Positions 10,454-19,008 of a DNA stretch of 64,000 nucleotides are shown here, piece after piece (the first letter of the stretch is position 1; every line of letters starts with the position of its first letter). The notes beneath the pieces are model-generated. The model saw only the letters and a list, made by a program, of their open reading frames with translations. It was not told the DNA's origin and ran no database searches. The stretch covers positions 62,001 to 126,000 of the forward strand of contig NZ_AUBP01000002.1 in the NCBI RefSeq assembly GCF_000429305.1. The letters are read 5' to 3'. The translations under genes were made by a program, and so were the position numbers. The stretch comes from Desulfovibrio inopinatus DSM 10711. Lineage in GTDB: Bacteria > Desulfobacterota > Desulfovibrionia > Desulfovibrionales > Desulfovibrionaceae.

Positions 10454-10495
10454 TACAACGAATTTCCGTTAGTATTGCAACGGAAATTCGTTGTA
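10454..10495 (+). promoter_or_regulatory. Tandem palindromic enhancer upstream of sigma-54 promoter
   Basis: TACAACGAATTTCCGTT is repeated as a perfect inverted copy after the 8-base spacer AGTATTGC. Each arm also contains an imperfect palindrome AACG-N6-CGTT, and the two palindromes are centred 22 bp apart, two helical turns. The centre lies about 130 bp before the predicted sigma-54 start, the usual place for a bacterial enhancer-binding protein. The activator encoded at 13072 is the natural candidate. A transcription terminator is less likely because no T-run follows. Confidence 0.75.
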
Positions 10496-10577
10496 AAGAC
10501 GGAAGAAAGTTGTTTTATCATTCTGTTTGATTTTAATTAGCCAATAATATTGATATGTTACGATGGAGATATTTTGT

Positions 10578-10593
10578 TGGCACAAGGATTGCC
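10578..10593 (+). promoter_or_regulatory. Sigma-54 (-24/-12) promoter
   Basis: TGGCAC-AAGGA-TTGCC matches the RpoN consensus TGGCAC-N5-TTGCW in all but its last position, with correct GG to GC spacing. It predicts a start near 10604, leaving a leader of about 85 bases before the CODH-like ATG at 10689. This rules out the longer reading frame that would start at 10563, upstream of the promoter. Confidence 0.88.
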
Positions 10594-10688
10594 TTAGCAC
10601 AAGAAGTATAGAGGGTGCAGTGCAATACCTTATAACAGAATTGCGAATTGCACTATTCCAATATCCAGTTAACTACAGGAGTACTAAT

Positions 10689-12572
10689 ATGTGTGACAGC
10701 AATTCGCACGACAACGAATGTGGCCATCAGAGCGAACAAAATATCTCAATGAAAAATCAAAGCGTATCTCAAGCTGTCCGCTGTCTTTTTCGAGACACGG
10801 TGAAACGAAAAACTGAAAATTGCTCCGTTTGCTTAAAAATGAAAAAAACCGCAGGATTAAAGACAGATCAGGGTTCCGATTACTCTTCAAATGAACCATG
10901 CGATATGGACTTCGTTGCTGCTCAAAATCTGGTTCAGATCATCGCGACAGAACAGAAGACACAAGGTGATCGCACGGAAGAACTTTTATTGGCCTTGAAA
11001 AAAACAACGGAAAATGAAGCCAACCAAGCGAATTTAGTCAAGACAAGAGTCATGGATTATGTCGATCTGTTTCATCTTTCCAGTAAAAACAAAACAGTGG
11101 AGAAGCTTGCAGAAGAACTTGCTGAAATTCTTCTTGAAGATATAAACCGAGACGTTCCGGGTGAAAATAAAACCCTTGAAGCGCTTGCTCCACCTGAACG
11201 CAAGATGGTGTGGAATAATCTTGGAGTACTTCCGGCAGGACAGTACTATGAAATGATTCAAGCTTTGCACCAAGTAACAAACGATGACCAAAACGATTGG
11301 CGCAAAGTTATGGATGATTTTTTCCGTCTTGGAATCACGCTTTCTATAAACAGCGTTGGCGGAGGGACTATTGCCCAGGATTGTCTTTTCAATCTCCCTC
11401 GGCGTACCGATACCAATATTAATCTTGGTGCGCTCAAAACGGAGAGCGTGAATATTGTCATCCACAGTTGTACCTTCGAAATGGCGTCACAAATAATTGA
11501 GGCCACCCGATCGGAAATTTTCACAAAAATGGCCGAACAAATGGGAGCGAAAGGGATTCAGCTTTATGCTGTCGGCTCTTCCGATCCATCGTCTTTAAAA
11601 TCGTTGGACAGTATCATTCCCTTGTCCGATGAAAGTCTTTCGCAAATTGTCATTGCTACAGGAGCAATAGATTTGTGGTTAGCAGATACTCAAAATATTT
11701 TTCCTGATACCATAGAAATTGCTCACTGCTATAACACAGCCGTTGTCACTACGGATAAATCAAACTCTTTACCCGGTGTTGAATGCATTGATTCCCAGTG
11801 TGATCAAGAAGAGATAGAAGCATGTCGAAAACGAGCAGACAAAATCATTACTCGGGCTCTCGAAAGCTACAAAAAGCGTTCTGAAGTCAAACGCGCCGAC
11901 TTTCCTCATACTATAGAAGCGATGCTTGGATTCAACTTGGAATCATTGAAACAGCGTTTTGGGAGTATGTCACCAATTGCTTCGGCCCTGAACACTGGAA
12001 AGATAAAAGGCATCGTCAATTTCGTTGGGTGTTTGAACCTCAGCGAACATTTCGAGAAGAAACTCACTGATATTGTCGATATACTACTAGCAAACAATAT
12101 TCTCGTATTTGCCAGCGGCTGCGCCTCCCTTCCTTTAATGGAAAAAGGATATTGCTCCACAAACGCACTAGATAAATGTGGTGAAGAACTACAAAAATAC
12201 CTCAATGGCAAATTTCCACCTGTATGGCATTTTTCTCACTGTGTCGACGACGTACACCTCATGTTACTTTTTAGAGAAATTGCTAAATACGTCGGGCACC
12301 CGGTAAAAAAACTTCCTCTTGCAGAACTTACTCTGGAGTTTTCCAAAGAAAAAGAATTTTGTTCTGCACTTTTTTCGCGTATGATTGGAATCAATTCGTA
12401 TCATTGCACATCAGTACCTGTATATGGGGCAAAAAAAGTTCAAGAATTACTGTGTGATGGTACAAAAGAGTTATTTGGGTCTAGTATGATTGTTGAAGCT
12501 GAACCAAAAAAACTCGCTGAAAAAATAGTTACAGACATCGATACAGCAAGATCAAATATCTGCTGGAGATAA
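10689..12572 (+). CDS. Divergent carbon monoxide dehydrogenase-like (CooS-family) protein
   Basis: 627 residues from ATG 10689 (AGGAG seven bases upstream; downstream of the sigma-54 promoter). Length and overall pattern match monofunctional Ni-Fe CODH. Against the well-studied CODH II, the C-cluster positions VGC (Cys448), SGC (Cys478) and HCVD (Cys518) remain, as do a His at 259 and the catalytic-type Lys at 555. However, the Cys of the GICC motif is replaced (AVGSSDPSS, about 294-302) and the Cys of the D-x-QC motif is Asn336. The N-terminal B/D-cluster motif is incomplete (Cys32, 45, 48, 71; the GPC cysteine is lost), as is the proton-channel His. It may bind an altered cluster or be a sensor rather than a CO oxidase. 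No cooC or cooF lies nearby. Codon use is A+T-rich compared with nqr, suggesting transfer. Confidence 0.85.
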   Translation: MCDSNSHDNECGHQSEQNISMKNQSVSQAVRCLFRDTVKRKTENCSVCLKMKKTAGLKTDQGSDYSSNEPCDMDFVAAQNLVQIIATEQKTQGDRTEELLLALKKTTENEANQANLVKTRVMDYVDLFHLSSKNKTVEKLAEELAEILLEDINRDVPGENKTLEALAPPERKMVWNNLGVLPAGQYYEMIQALHQVTNDDQNDWRKVMDDFFRLGITLSINSVGGGTIAQDCLFNLPRRTDTNINLGALKTESVNIVIHSCTFEMASQIIEATRSEIFTKMAEQMGAKGIQLYAVGSSDPSSLKSLDSIIPLSDESLSQIVIATGAIDLWLADTQNIFPDTIEIAHCYNTAVVTTDKSNSLPGVECIDSQCDQEEIEACRKRADKIITRALESYKKRSEVKRADFPHTIEAMLGFNLESLKQRFGSMSPIASALNTGKIKGIVNFVGCLNLSEHFEKKLTDIVDILLANNILVFASGCASLPLMEKGYCSTNALDKCGEELQKYLNGKFPPVWHFSHCVDDVHLMLLFREIAKYVGHPVKKLPLAELTLEFSKEKEFCSALFSRMIGINSYHCTSVPVYGAKKVQELLCDGTKELFGSSMIVEAEPKKLAEKIVTDIDTARSNICWR

Positions 12573-13071
12573 TTCTACGCAACGACACTGGCTCCCCTCC
12601 TTATGCGTCACTCAGACCTTTACCCCTAAAAGGTCTGAGTGGCGCATCTCCCAAGACTGAAAAAACGTGAAAGCAGATTTGCTGCAAATACAGTCTGTTT
12701 CTACGTTTTCTGTTTTGCTAATACAGCACATTGCTTATTTTTAAGTGTCTGTGCCATGGATTTCGATAGTTCTCTTTGAAACCAGCGATGAGAAGTCACC
12801 AAACCACTCTCAAGAACACAGAAAATGAGATTCTTTACCGAGCATCAATTCAAAAATACATTTTTCCTTTGCTCATAGACAGCATAGATCGACTTATTTT
12901 GAAAACCAAGGAATCTCGTAAGCTCCTACCAAGAAGCGCGTAAACTTTGTTTTTGAGCATAATTTCAAAAAACTACCTCCAGACCGAAATAACTAATAGA
13001 AAGTATTTATTGAATTTTTTTAAGAACAATTTGTATTGTAATGGCATAGTATTTTATTTAACCATTATAAC
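12573..13071. other. A+T-rich intergenic region before the sigma-54 activator
   Basis: No gene could be supported in these 499 bases on either strand. Apart from the hairpin at 12604-12646 the sequence is A+T-rich and should contain the promoter of the regulator. I did not find another sigma-54 site or another AACG-N6-CGTT palindrome in it. Confidence 0.5.
12604..12646 (+). terminator. Long hairpin after the CODH-like gene
   Basis: TGCGTCACTCAGACCTTT pairs with AAAGGTCTGAGTGGCGCA with one G-T pair, an 18-bp stem with a short loop. No T-run follows on either strand, so it may stop transcription weakly or stabilise the 3' end of the CODH-like mRNA. Confidence 0.6.
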
Positions 13072-14703
13072 ATGTCTGCTCAACAAACATTCCATTTTAA
13101 TATTATGGAAATACAGTCACTTATCTTAGAAATGGGAGAACAGAGATCGACGAGTACACTCTTCCCTCTCATTGTAAAACGACTTTTCCAATTTGAAGAA
13201 ATTTCTCTTGTGAGGATATGGCTTATAGACAATGGAGATATTTGTTCATCGTGTCTTATGATTAATGAATGTGAACGCAATGACAAATGCCTACATCTAG
13301 TGGCCAGTGCGGGGTGCTCTTCTTGTGATCGTTCTGCAGACTGGTCCCGCTTGGACGGAAAATTTAAAAGGTTTCCTATGGGTGTTAGAAAAGTCGGACA
13401 CATTGCTGCAACAGGAAAGCCCATTGTCGTGGAATCAATATCGGAAGATTCAAAATGGATAGCGGATCAGGATTGGGCAAAGAAGGAAGGGATCAATGGA
13501 TTTGCTGGGCAACCAATGCAATTTCACGATAAGATTCTTGGTGTATTGGCTATTTTCACTAAAACTCGAATTACTCCGCCTGCTTTAGCTGTCTTAAATA
13601 TTATTACAAATCATGCGGCTACAGCACTTGTGAATGCCCGTGCCTTTGAAAAAATAGAAGAACTAACAACGCAACTTGCAGCGGAAAACAATTATTTACG
13701 TGAGGAATTGCAAGGAGTTGCGTCCCATGGTGGATTTATAGGCCGCAGTGCAGCACTGGAAAGAATGATTCAACAGATTGACTTAGTGGCCCCGACTCAA
13801 GCCAACGTCCTTATTCAAGGCGAGTCTGGAACAGGAAAAGAGCTTGTTGCACGAGAACTGCACCAACGAAGTGAACGAAGAAATAAACCCCTCATTAAAG
13901 TCAATTGCGCATCAATTCCCAAAGAACTTTTTGCCAGTGAATTTTTTGGCCATGTAAAGGGAGCGTATACAGGAGCACACACCAATCGGGAGGGAAAGTT
14001 TGGGGCAGCTCATCACGGAACTCTTTTCCTTGATGAAATAGGTGAAATTCCGCTTGGACTGCAAGCTCAATTACTTCGAGTTCTTCAAGAAGGTGAGTAC
14101 GAACGAGTCGGCGAAGAAAAAGTGCGCAAAGTGGACGCTCGAATTATTGCGGCAACGAATCGGGATTTGCAAAAAGAAGTAGAAGAAGGACGATTTCGTG
14201 AAGATCTATATTTTCGTCTCAATGTTTTTCCCATCATTGTGCCACCACTTCGAACGAGAAAAGAGGACATAGCTCCTTTGGCAAATCATTTTCTCAAGTA
14301 TTTTTTAGCGACCATGAATCGGCCATCTCTTTTGTTTACACCGGAACAAATTTCTCAGCTCGTTGAGTACGACTGGCCTGGGAATATCCGAGAACTCCAA
14401 AATATTGTGGAACGCTTTGCCATTTCATCTGCAGTAGACTCAGCGCAGCTCGAACTTCTTCACGGGAAAGCCAAGCCCACTCAAATTCCTTCACATATTT
14501 GCTCATCTGACATGTTAGAACCTCTTTTGACTGAAGACGAAATGATCCGACTGCAGATTAACAACATCGGAAAAGATTTAGAACGATGTAACGGTAAAAT
14601 ATATGGAGAAGATGGTGCTGCAGCTTTATTAGGATTAAAGCCAACAACCCTTGCTACACGAATTAAAAAATTCAAGATACAAAGAACAAAAAGGATAGGA
14701 TGA
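13072..14703 (+). CDS. Sigma-54-dependent activator with Cys-rich GAF domain
   Basis: 543 residues: GAF sensor (about 10-195), AAA+ domain (about 220-450) with Walker A GESGTGKE (250-257), the sigma-54 contact loop GAYTGA (297-302, the common Tyr variant of GAFTGA), Walker B LFLDEIGE (about 318-325) and RxDLYFRLN. The C-terminus is a Fis-type helix-turn-helix (GLKPTTLATRIKKF). The GAF domain carries six cysteines in a short span (58, 61, 67, 73, 82, 85), which suggests a metal, Fe-S or redox sensor. It most likely drives the sigma-54 promoter of the CODH-like gene through the tandem palindromes. The ATG at 13072 lacks a clear ribosome site; ATG 13105 is an alternative. Confidence 0.9.
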   Translation: MSAQQTFHFNIMEIQSLILEMGEQRSTSTLFPLIVKRLFQFEEISLVRIWLIDNGDICSSCLMINECERNDKCLHLVASAGCSSCDRSADWSRLDGKFKRFPMGVRKVGHIAATGKPIVVESISEDSKWIADQDWAKKEGINGFAGQPMQFHDKILGVLAIFTKTRITPPALAVLNIITNHAATALVNARAFEKIEELTTQLAAENNYLREELQGVASHGGFIGRSAALERMIQQIDLVAPTQANVLIQGESGTGKELVARELHQRSERRNKPLIKVNCASIPKELFASEFFGHVKGAYTGAHTNREGKFGAAHHGTLFLDEIGEIPLGLQAQLLRVLQEGEYERVGEEKVRKVDARIIAATNRDLQKEVEEGRFREDLYFRLNVFPIIVPPLRTRKEDIAPLANHFLKYFLATMNRPSLLFTPEQISQLVEYDWPGNIRELQNIVERFAISSAVDSAQLELLHGKAKPTQIPSHICSSDMLEPLLTEDEMIRLQINNIGKDLERCNGKIYGEDGAAALLGLKPTTLATRIKKFKIQRTKRIG

Positions 14704-14854
14704 AATGAGTATGAGGAGTCTGATTGTTTTTTTAAAATTTATTGCAATAAATGAACTTCATGCTGATTTGAATACATTGAGAGTTCAGAAAATCGACAGA
14801 CTAGGCAAAATGAACTGAAATCACGACTATAGAAACAAAATATGGGCACTCGAG

Positions 14855-15032
14855 TTATGATGCTGTTTTTTGTACGCATGTTGGATTAACATAAAGGTAA
14901 TAATTCCCATCTTCCCCTTTCCAAAATTTGGCATGAGTTTGTATTGTCCCATAAGGTGTTCTTTTTTTATAGGCTACGCTAGTCGGACCTGAAATATTCC
15001 CAGTGTCTTGAATTTTCTTAACAATCCTCTCC
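14855..15032 (-). pseudogene. 3' remnant of an unrecognised gene truncated by the IS element
   Basis: The minus strand stays open and protein-like for about 58 codons to a TAA at 14855-14857. It reads ERIVKKIQDTGNISGP, then TSVAYKKRTPYGTIQ, then KFWKGEDGNYYLYVNPT. No start or ribosome site exists upstream, and the frame runs into the IS-like sequence. I do not recognise the family. It looks like the C-terminal end of a real gene whose front was removed by the insertion. Confidence 0.5.
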
Positions 15033-15115
15033 GTACAATGTCGTATTCTCGACCAGTAAATGCAGAAACCACGCAGAAAACCGGTCGAAACGATGCAGCA
15101 TTTGGCGGGAGAATC

Positions 15116-16400
15116 ATGAGGGCGAAACCCAAGAAACAGCCGCAGGGGACATTTCTCTACCCGGACCTTTTAGACCAGCTCAACCCGAAAGATCCGCTTC
15201 TTCAACTGGCCAATAGAATCCCTTGGGAGCGGTTCGAAAGGGAGTTCGCCGGGCTCTACAGTGACCAGGGCCGACCGGCCAAGCCTACTCGACTGATGGT
15301 GGGGCTGATGCTTCTCAAGCAGATGGAAAACTTGAGCGACGAACGAGTCGTGGAAGCATGGATCCGAAATCCGTATTTCCAGGCGTTTTGCGGGATGAGC
15401 GAGTTTGCCCTGTGATCCGACGGACCTGATCTATTTCCGCAAGCAAGTGGGTGAGGATGGAGTACGTCTGATCTTCGAAGTCTCTGTGGCGATGCATGGA
15501 GACGACGCCAAGGAACGCGAGATCACGGTGGACACCACTGTCCAGGAAAAGAATGTCACCTTCCCCACCGACCTGAAGCTTCTGAGCAAAATCATTGAGG
15601 GCTGCCGCAAGATCGCCGCGCGTGAGGGAATCCGGTTGCGGAGGAGTTATCGGCGTGTCCTGCCCAAGCTGCGGATGAACCGGATGAAGATGGGCAAGAA
15701 GGCGAAGAAGATGCGGAGAATGGCAGGCGCCCTGATTCGTGAGCTTCATCGAAAATTGCCCAAGAAGGCATTGGAACGCCATCAGAATCAGCTTGATCTG
15801 TATGAACGGGTCAAAGGGCAAAAACGGACTGACAAAAACAAAATCTACAGCCTGCATGAGCTCGATATCTTTTGCCTTTGCAAGGGAAAGACAAGCAGTA
15901 CGAGTTCGGACGCAAGGCGTCCATTGCGGTCACGAAAAGCACGGGCATCATCGTCGGCGCGTTGAGCTTCAATGAAAACATCTGCGACGGGCACACCTTG
16001 CCGGACGTGCCCGAACAGTGTTGGACAATCACAGAGATATGTCCGTCCGTTGCGATCTGCGACCGTGGGTACCGGGGCCTGAAACAAGTTGGAGATGCAC
16101 AAAATCCTCATCCCGAAGCCGCCGAACAAGGAGGACTCGCGACACCAGCGCCAGAAGGCCCGGCAACGCTTCCGCCGCCGAGCAGCCATCGAGCCAGTGA
16201 TCGGCCATCTCAAGCACGACCACCGCATGGCGCGGAGCTACCTCAAGGGCGCGGTCGGGGACACCATCAATCTGTTCATGGCATGTGCGGCGTTCAATCT
16301 CAGAAAGCTGATGCGGAAGCTGGGAAGTCTTTTTGCGCTCCTGGCGTTTCTGCTCCTCGGAGGAGACTCAAACCAAAGACCGGCGGCAAGCATCGCATAG
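15116..16400 (+). pseudogene. IS5-type transposase, broken by frameshifts
   Basis: Starting at MRAKPKKQPQGTFLYPDLLD (ATG 15116), the sequence follows an IS5-family DDE transposase but in four successive reading frames. The first breaks near 15400 after MSEFAL with a short deletion. The second runs through CDPTDLIYFRKQVGEDG to DIFCLCKG near 15890. The third reads KDKQYEFGRKASIAVTKSTG to CDRGYRGLKQVGD near 16100. The fourth ends RRAAIEPVIGHLKHDHRMARSYLKG to 16400. The pieces are collinear, so this is one decayed copy and cannot make active transposase. Part of an imperfect terminal repeat may lie at 16415-16435 (GTTTTTTCAGGCTCGACTGA), but I could not place the left end firmly; it is probably near 15030-15080. 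It separates the CODH-like island from the AmiS-type gene. Confidence 0.85.
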
Positions 16401-17130
16401 GCGTTAAAACGGTTTTTTCAGGCTCGACTGATTAGGATCAAAGAGCAATTGCCTGAAGTGAAGAACCGGTTTCCCTTTGCAAAGGCGAATCAAAAATTCT
16501 CAATTTAGTGATGAACATTTTGATATTATTGAAATATTTTAAAGGTGAGGAGGGGAGGTGTCAATAAACACGAAGGGTACTCTGGCGATATTGGGGAGTT
16601 CAAGAGCTCTGAGTGGAACAGGTTACGCTTCGAGAAGAACTTTTGAGAGAAAGCAAAGTCTTCCTCCTTTATCCCGATATCAAGCATCTCGATCAGCTAT
16701 TGGTCGAGATGTCATTTTGAGACGACAGGATACGAGATAAACATCATTTATGAGAGATTTTTACGTCATTTTTGGGAGCAACATACTGAATTATTTATTT
16801 TATATTATGATAGAGTTGTGTATTTGAAAGAAATTGAAAATTGTGTCGTTCTGACAATTTGTGTTCATTGCATGTGTCAAAATAGACCATGACTGGAATT
16901 TTGAATAACGATAGATAATTGTATGGAAAAATACTCTCTACGCCCCATGTTTATTACTCTGCTATGTTGAAGAATAAACATGATGAATCAAATTGACCCA
17001 GCTATTGATTGACTGATCAATGCAAAGACCCGTCTCGGGTGGGTGCACAATTTTGTCATACATTTTGCATAATAACTCGCAACAGATGGGGGGATATTGT
17101 AGGATTTCAACATGATGTGAGGGAAATGGT
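16401..17130. other. 730-base A+T-rich gap with possible gene remnant
   Basis: No intact gene is supported. At about 16555-16735 two plus-strand frames carry short protein-like stretches, one with SGDIGEFKSSEWNRLRFE and the next frame with SKVFLLYPDIKHLDQLLVEM. This could be a frameshifted gene fragment behind a GAGGAGGGGAG ribosome-like site. The rest is A+T-rich, and the promoter of the AmiS-type gene should lie in its right part, where ACCCG-TCT-CGGGT (17029-17041) forms a small stem. Confidence 0.35.
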
Positions 17131-17661
17131 ATGACGACGGCTTTACTCGTAGTAATTGCGGTAATGTGGATTCCTGTTGCGCTTTTAAACATTGGAAAAG
17201 GGGAAGCAAAAGGAACAGGGGCTGTATCCGGCCTCGTCGGTCTCGTTGTCATCATTGGGGCGACTATTCAAGCCGCGGTCTTCAATGATGCATTCACATC
17301 GGCTTTGTTATATGCACACGGTATTCTGTATTGTTGCGTTGCATATGCACTCTTGGTTGGATTGGAAGATTTACGATCGGTAGGGAATGTCAGTTTAGCT
17401 GTTGCTATTATTTCTTTCATTTACATGGCTCTTTTCTACACAGGTGGGCCTGTGATGGAAGATGGCAAACAGTTGGTTGCGCCGAGCAACTATCTTGCCA
17501 TGGCTTGTTTGGGATATTTCATTTTGACATTTGAGGTGTGGTTGGCATTTCACGGCAAGTTGAAACCGCATGTCGTGGCCTGGTCATTGTTATTGTGGGT
17601 GCCTATTGGTCTGTGGATTCCCGCGTTTTGGCTCATGGCTTCCGGGACGCTTCCATTCTAA
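17131..17661 (+). CDS. AmiS/UreI-family urea or amide channel
   Basis: 176 residues, six hydrophobic helices, the length of AmiS/UreI channels that pass urea or short-chain amides across the inner membrane. Family-like features include the opening helix MTTALLVVIAVMWIPVALLNI, the GILYCCVAYALLVGLEDLR segment and FEVWLAFHGKLKPHVVAW. ATG 17131 has GAGGG upstream. It is normally found beside urease or amidase genes, but none is in this window, so the substrate and the nitrogen pathway it serves are unknown. Confidence 0.85.
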   Translation: MTTALLVVIAVMWIPVALLNIGKGEAKGTGAVSGLVGLVVIIGATIQAAVFNDAFTSALLYAHGILYCCVAYALLVGLEDLRSVGNVSLAVAIISFIYMALFYTGGPVMEDGKQLVAPSNYLAMACLGYFILTFEVWLAFHGKLKPHVVAWSLLLWVPIGLWIPAFWLMASGTLPF

Positions 17662-17663
17662 CA

Positions 17664-17982
17664 GACAAAGAGGATGGTTCATTGTGTTGCGTTGATGAAG
17701 CACAGTGGGTCGATATGTAACACCCCATGATCGGGGTTGGCCAACTCCCCCTCCCCCCTCCCGATAAGCCGGTTGTAAAGGTGTGGCAGCCGGCTGCATT
17801 GCAAGCTTCTCTTTTTCGAAACAGAGCGTTCTATGCTCTCCGAAACGCATTTTTGGTGTGTTGGCTTTGTCTGGCGGCGTTCTTTGCTTCAGGTTCATTT
17901 TCATCTTATATGGCCCACTTTTGCGAGAAATCGGAACGAAATCCATCGATTTCTTCGATGCCTCATCATGCGCCTGTCTCCG
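17664..17982. other. Convergent intergenic region
   Basis: This lies between the ends of the AmiS-type gene (plus strand) and the glycosyl-phosphate transferase (minus strand). It contains ACCCC-ATGATC-GGGGT (17723-17738) and a C-rich tract, plausible bidirectional termination elements, but no clear T-run. No gene is supported. Confidence 0.4.
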
Positions 17983-18996
17983 TTATTTCAACTGATTTCT
18001 GCCTTCATTCATCAAAACTTTGTTTTGGTGGATGGTATCATTTGCGTATCCAGCATTGAGTTGTCGAACACATATCACGATGGGGATGTAGGCAAGGAGT
18101 GTCAGTGGTATGGAGAGGTGGGGAATATGGGTTGCAAATACTGCGAGAGGCGTTAACCAGAAGATATTTATGGCGCTGATTGCTGTGGTTGCAAACCCAT
18201 GGGACGTGCGTTGAGCGAGGTGTTGATAGGCGTGACTACGATGTGGTTGTGTCCAGCGAGCCTTGTTTTTGATACGCACGACAAGGGTAATGGTGCTGTC
18301 GGTGATGAATACTGCGAGCAATATAAGCACGGATGCTGTTGAAACGCCGTTCGGCGGATTGAAAAGAAAGAGTGCATAGATTGCTCCAAGAAAAACGCTG
18401 CCGACATCTCCCATGAAAATTCGGGCGGGCGGAAGATTGAAAATAAGGAAACCAGCGGATGCCGCTATAGTGATAACGGCCAGACACGGCACGGTAGAGC
18501 CATGCACAACGGCTATAAGAATGATGCCCAGACAAACTGTTATGGCTTCACATGTGGCCAACCCATCGATTCCGTCCATGAAATTCGAGAGATTGAAGAG
18601 CCAGACCGCGCAGAACAGACACGGAATGAACATGAGAATAGAAGAGAATGGAGGAAGGGAGAGCGCAACAAGAATACTGGCCGCACTGCATTGAACAATG
18701 AGCCGGCTTATAACAGAGAGCTGGCGATGATCGTCAATAAATCCAACGCACGCCAAAGCTGTTCCTCCAATGAGCACTGGAAACGCGGTGGATGCATTTA
18801 ATTGCCCAGCAATATACATACTTAAGGTACTGATAAGCGTTGCGACAACAATGCCAAGTCCACCCCCGCGCGGCGTCGGAATAGTATGCGAGCTGCGCAA
18901 TACGGGGATGTCTATAAGGCGTTTTCGCGCATAATCTAGGGTGAACAATGTGACGGTGCATGAAATACAAAACGTAATAAAAAAAAGTGTAGTCAT
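17983..18996 (-). CDS. WecA/WbpL-like undecaprenyl-phosphate glycosyl-1-phosphate transferase
   Basis: 337 residues of the MraY/WecA superfamily, polytopic inner-membrane enzymes that move a sugar-1-phosphate (often GlcNAc or a relative) onto undecaprenyl phosphate to start polysaccharide or O-antigen chains. Visible family motifs are SSHTIPTPRGGGLGI near residue 36, GFIDDHRQLS near 85 (the Asp-Asp pair), NLSNFMDGIDGLA near 135 and ARIFMGDVGSVFLG near 190. The loop HRSHAYQHLAQR near 250 matches the WecA-type sugar-recognition His-rich motif. It is encoded 12 bases after a GT4 glycosyltransferase on the same strand, so the two probably act in one pathway. Confidence 0.92.
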   Translation of the reverse strand: MTTLFFITFCISCTVTLFTLDYARKRLIDIPVLRSSHTIPTPRGGGLGIVVATLISTLSMYIAGQLNASTAFPVLIGGTALACVGFIDDHRQLSVISRLIVQCSAASILVALSLPPFSSILMFIPCLFCAVWLFNLSNFMDGIDGLATCEAITVCLGIILIAVVHGSTVPCLAVITIAASAGFLIFNLPPARIFMGDVGSVFLGAIYALFLFNPPNGVSTASVLILLAVFITDSTITLVVRIKNKARWTQPHRSHAYQHLAQRTSHGFATTAISAINIFWLTPLAVFATHIPHLSIPLTLLAYIPIVICVRQLNAGYANDTIHQNKVLMNEGRNQLK

Positions 18997-19008
18997 AGTT
19001 ATCGATCG

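Noticed and set aside
10563-10688. Longer N-terminus of the CODH-like protein starting at 10563
   Set aside because: The start would lie upstream of the sigma-54 promoter and the added residues are not protein-like; ATG 10689 has a good ribosome site.
16558-16740. 60-residue frame behind a strong ribosome-like site
   Set aside because: Its own frame looks random; protein-like stretches occur in the other two frames, so I treated it as a possible remnant only.
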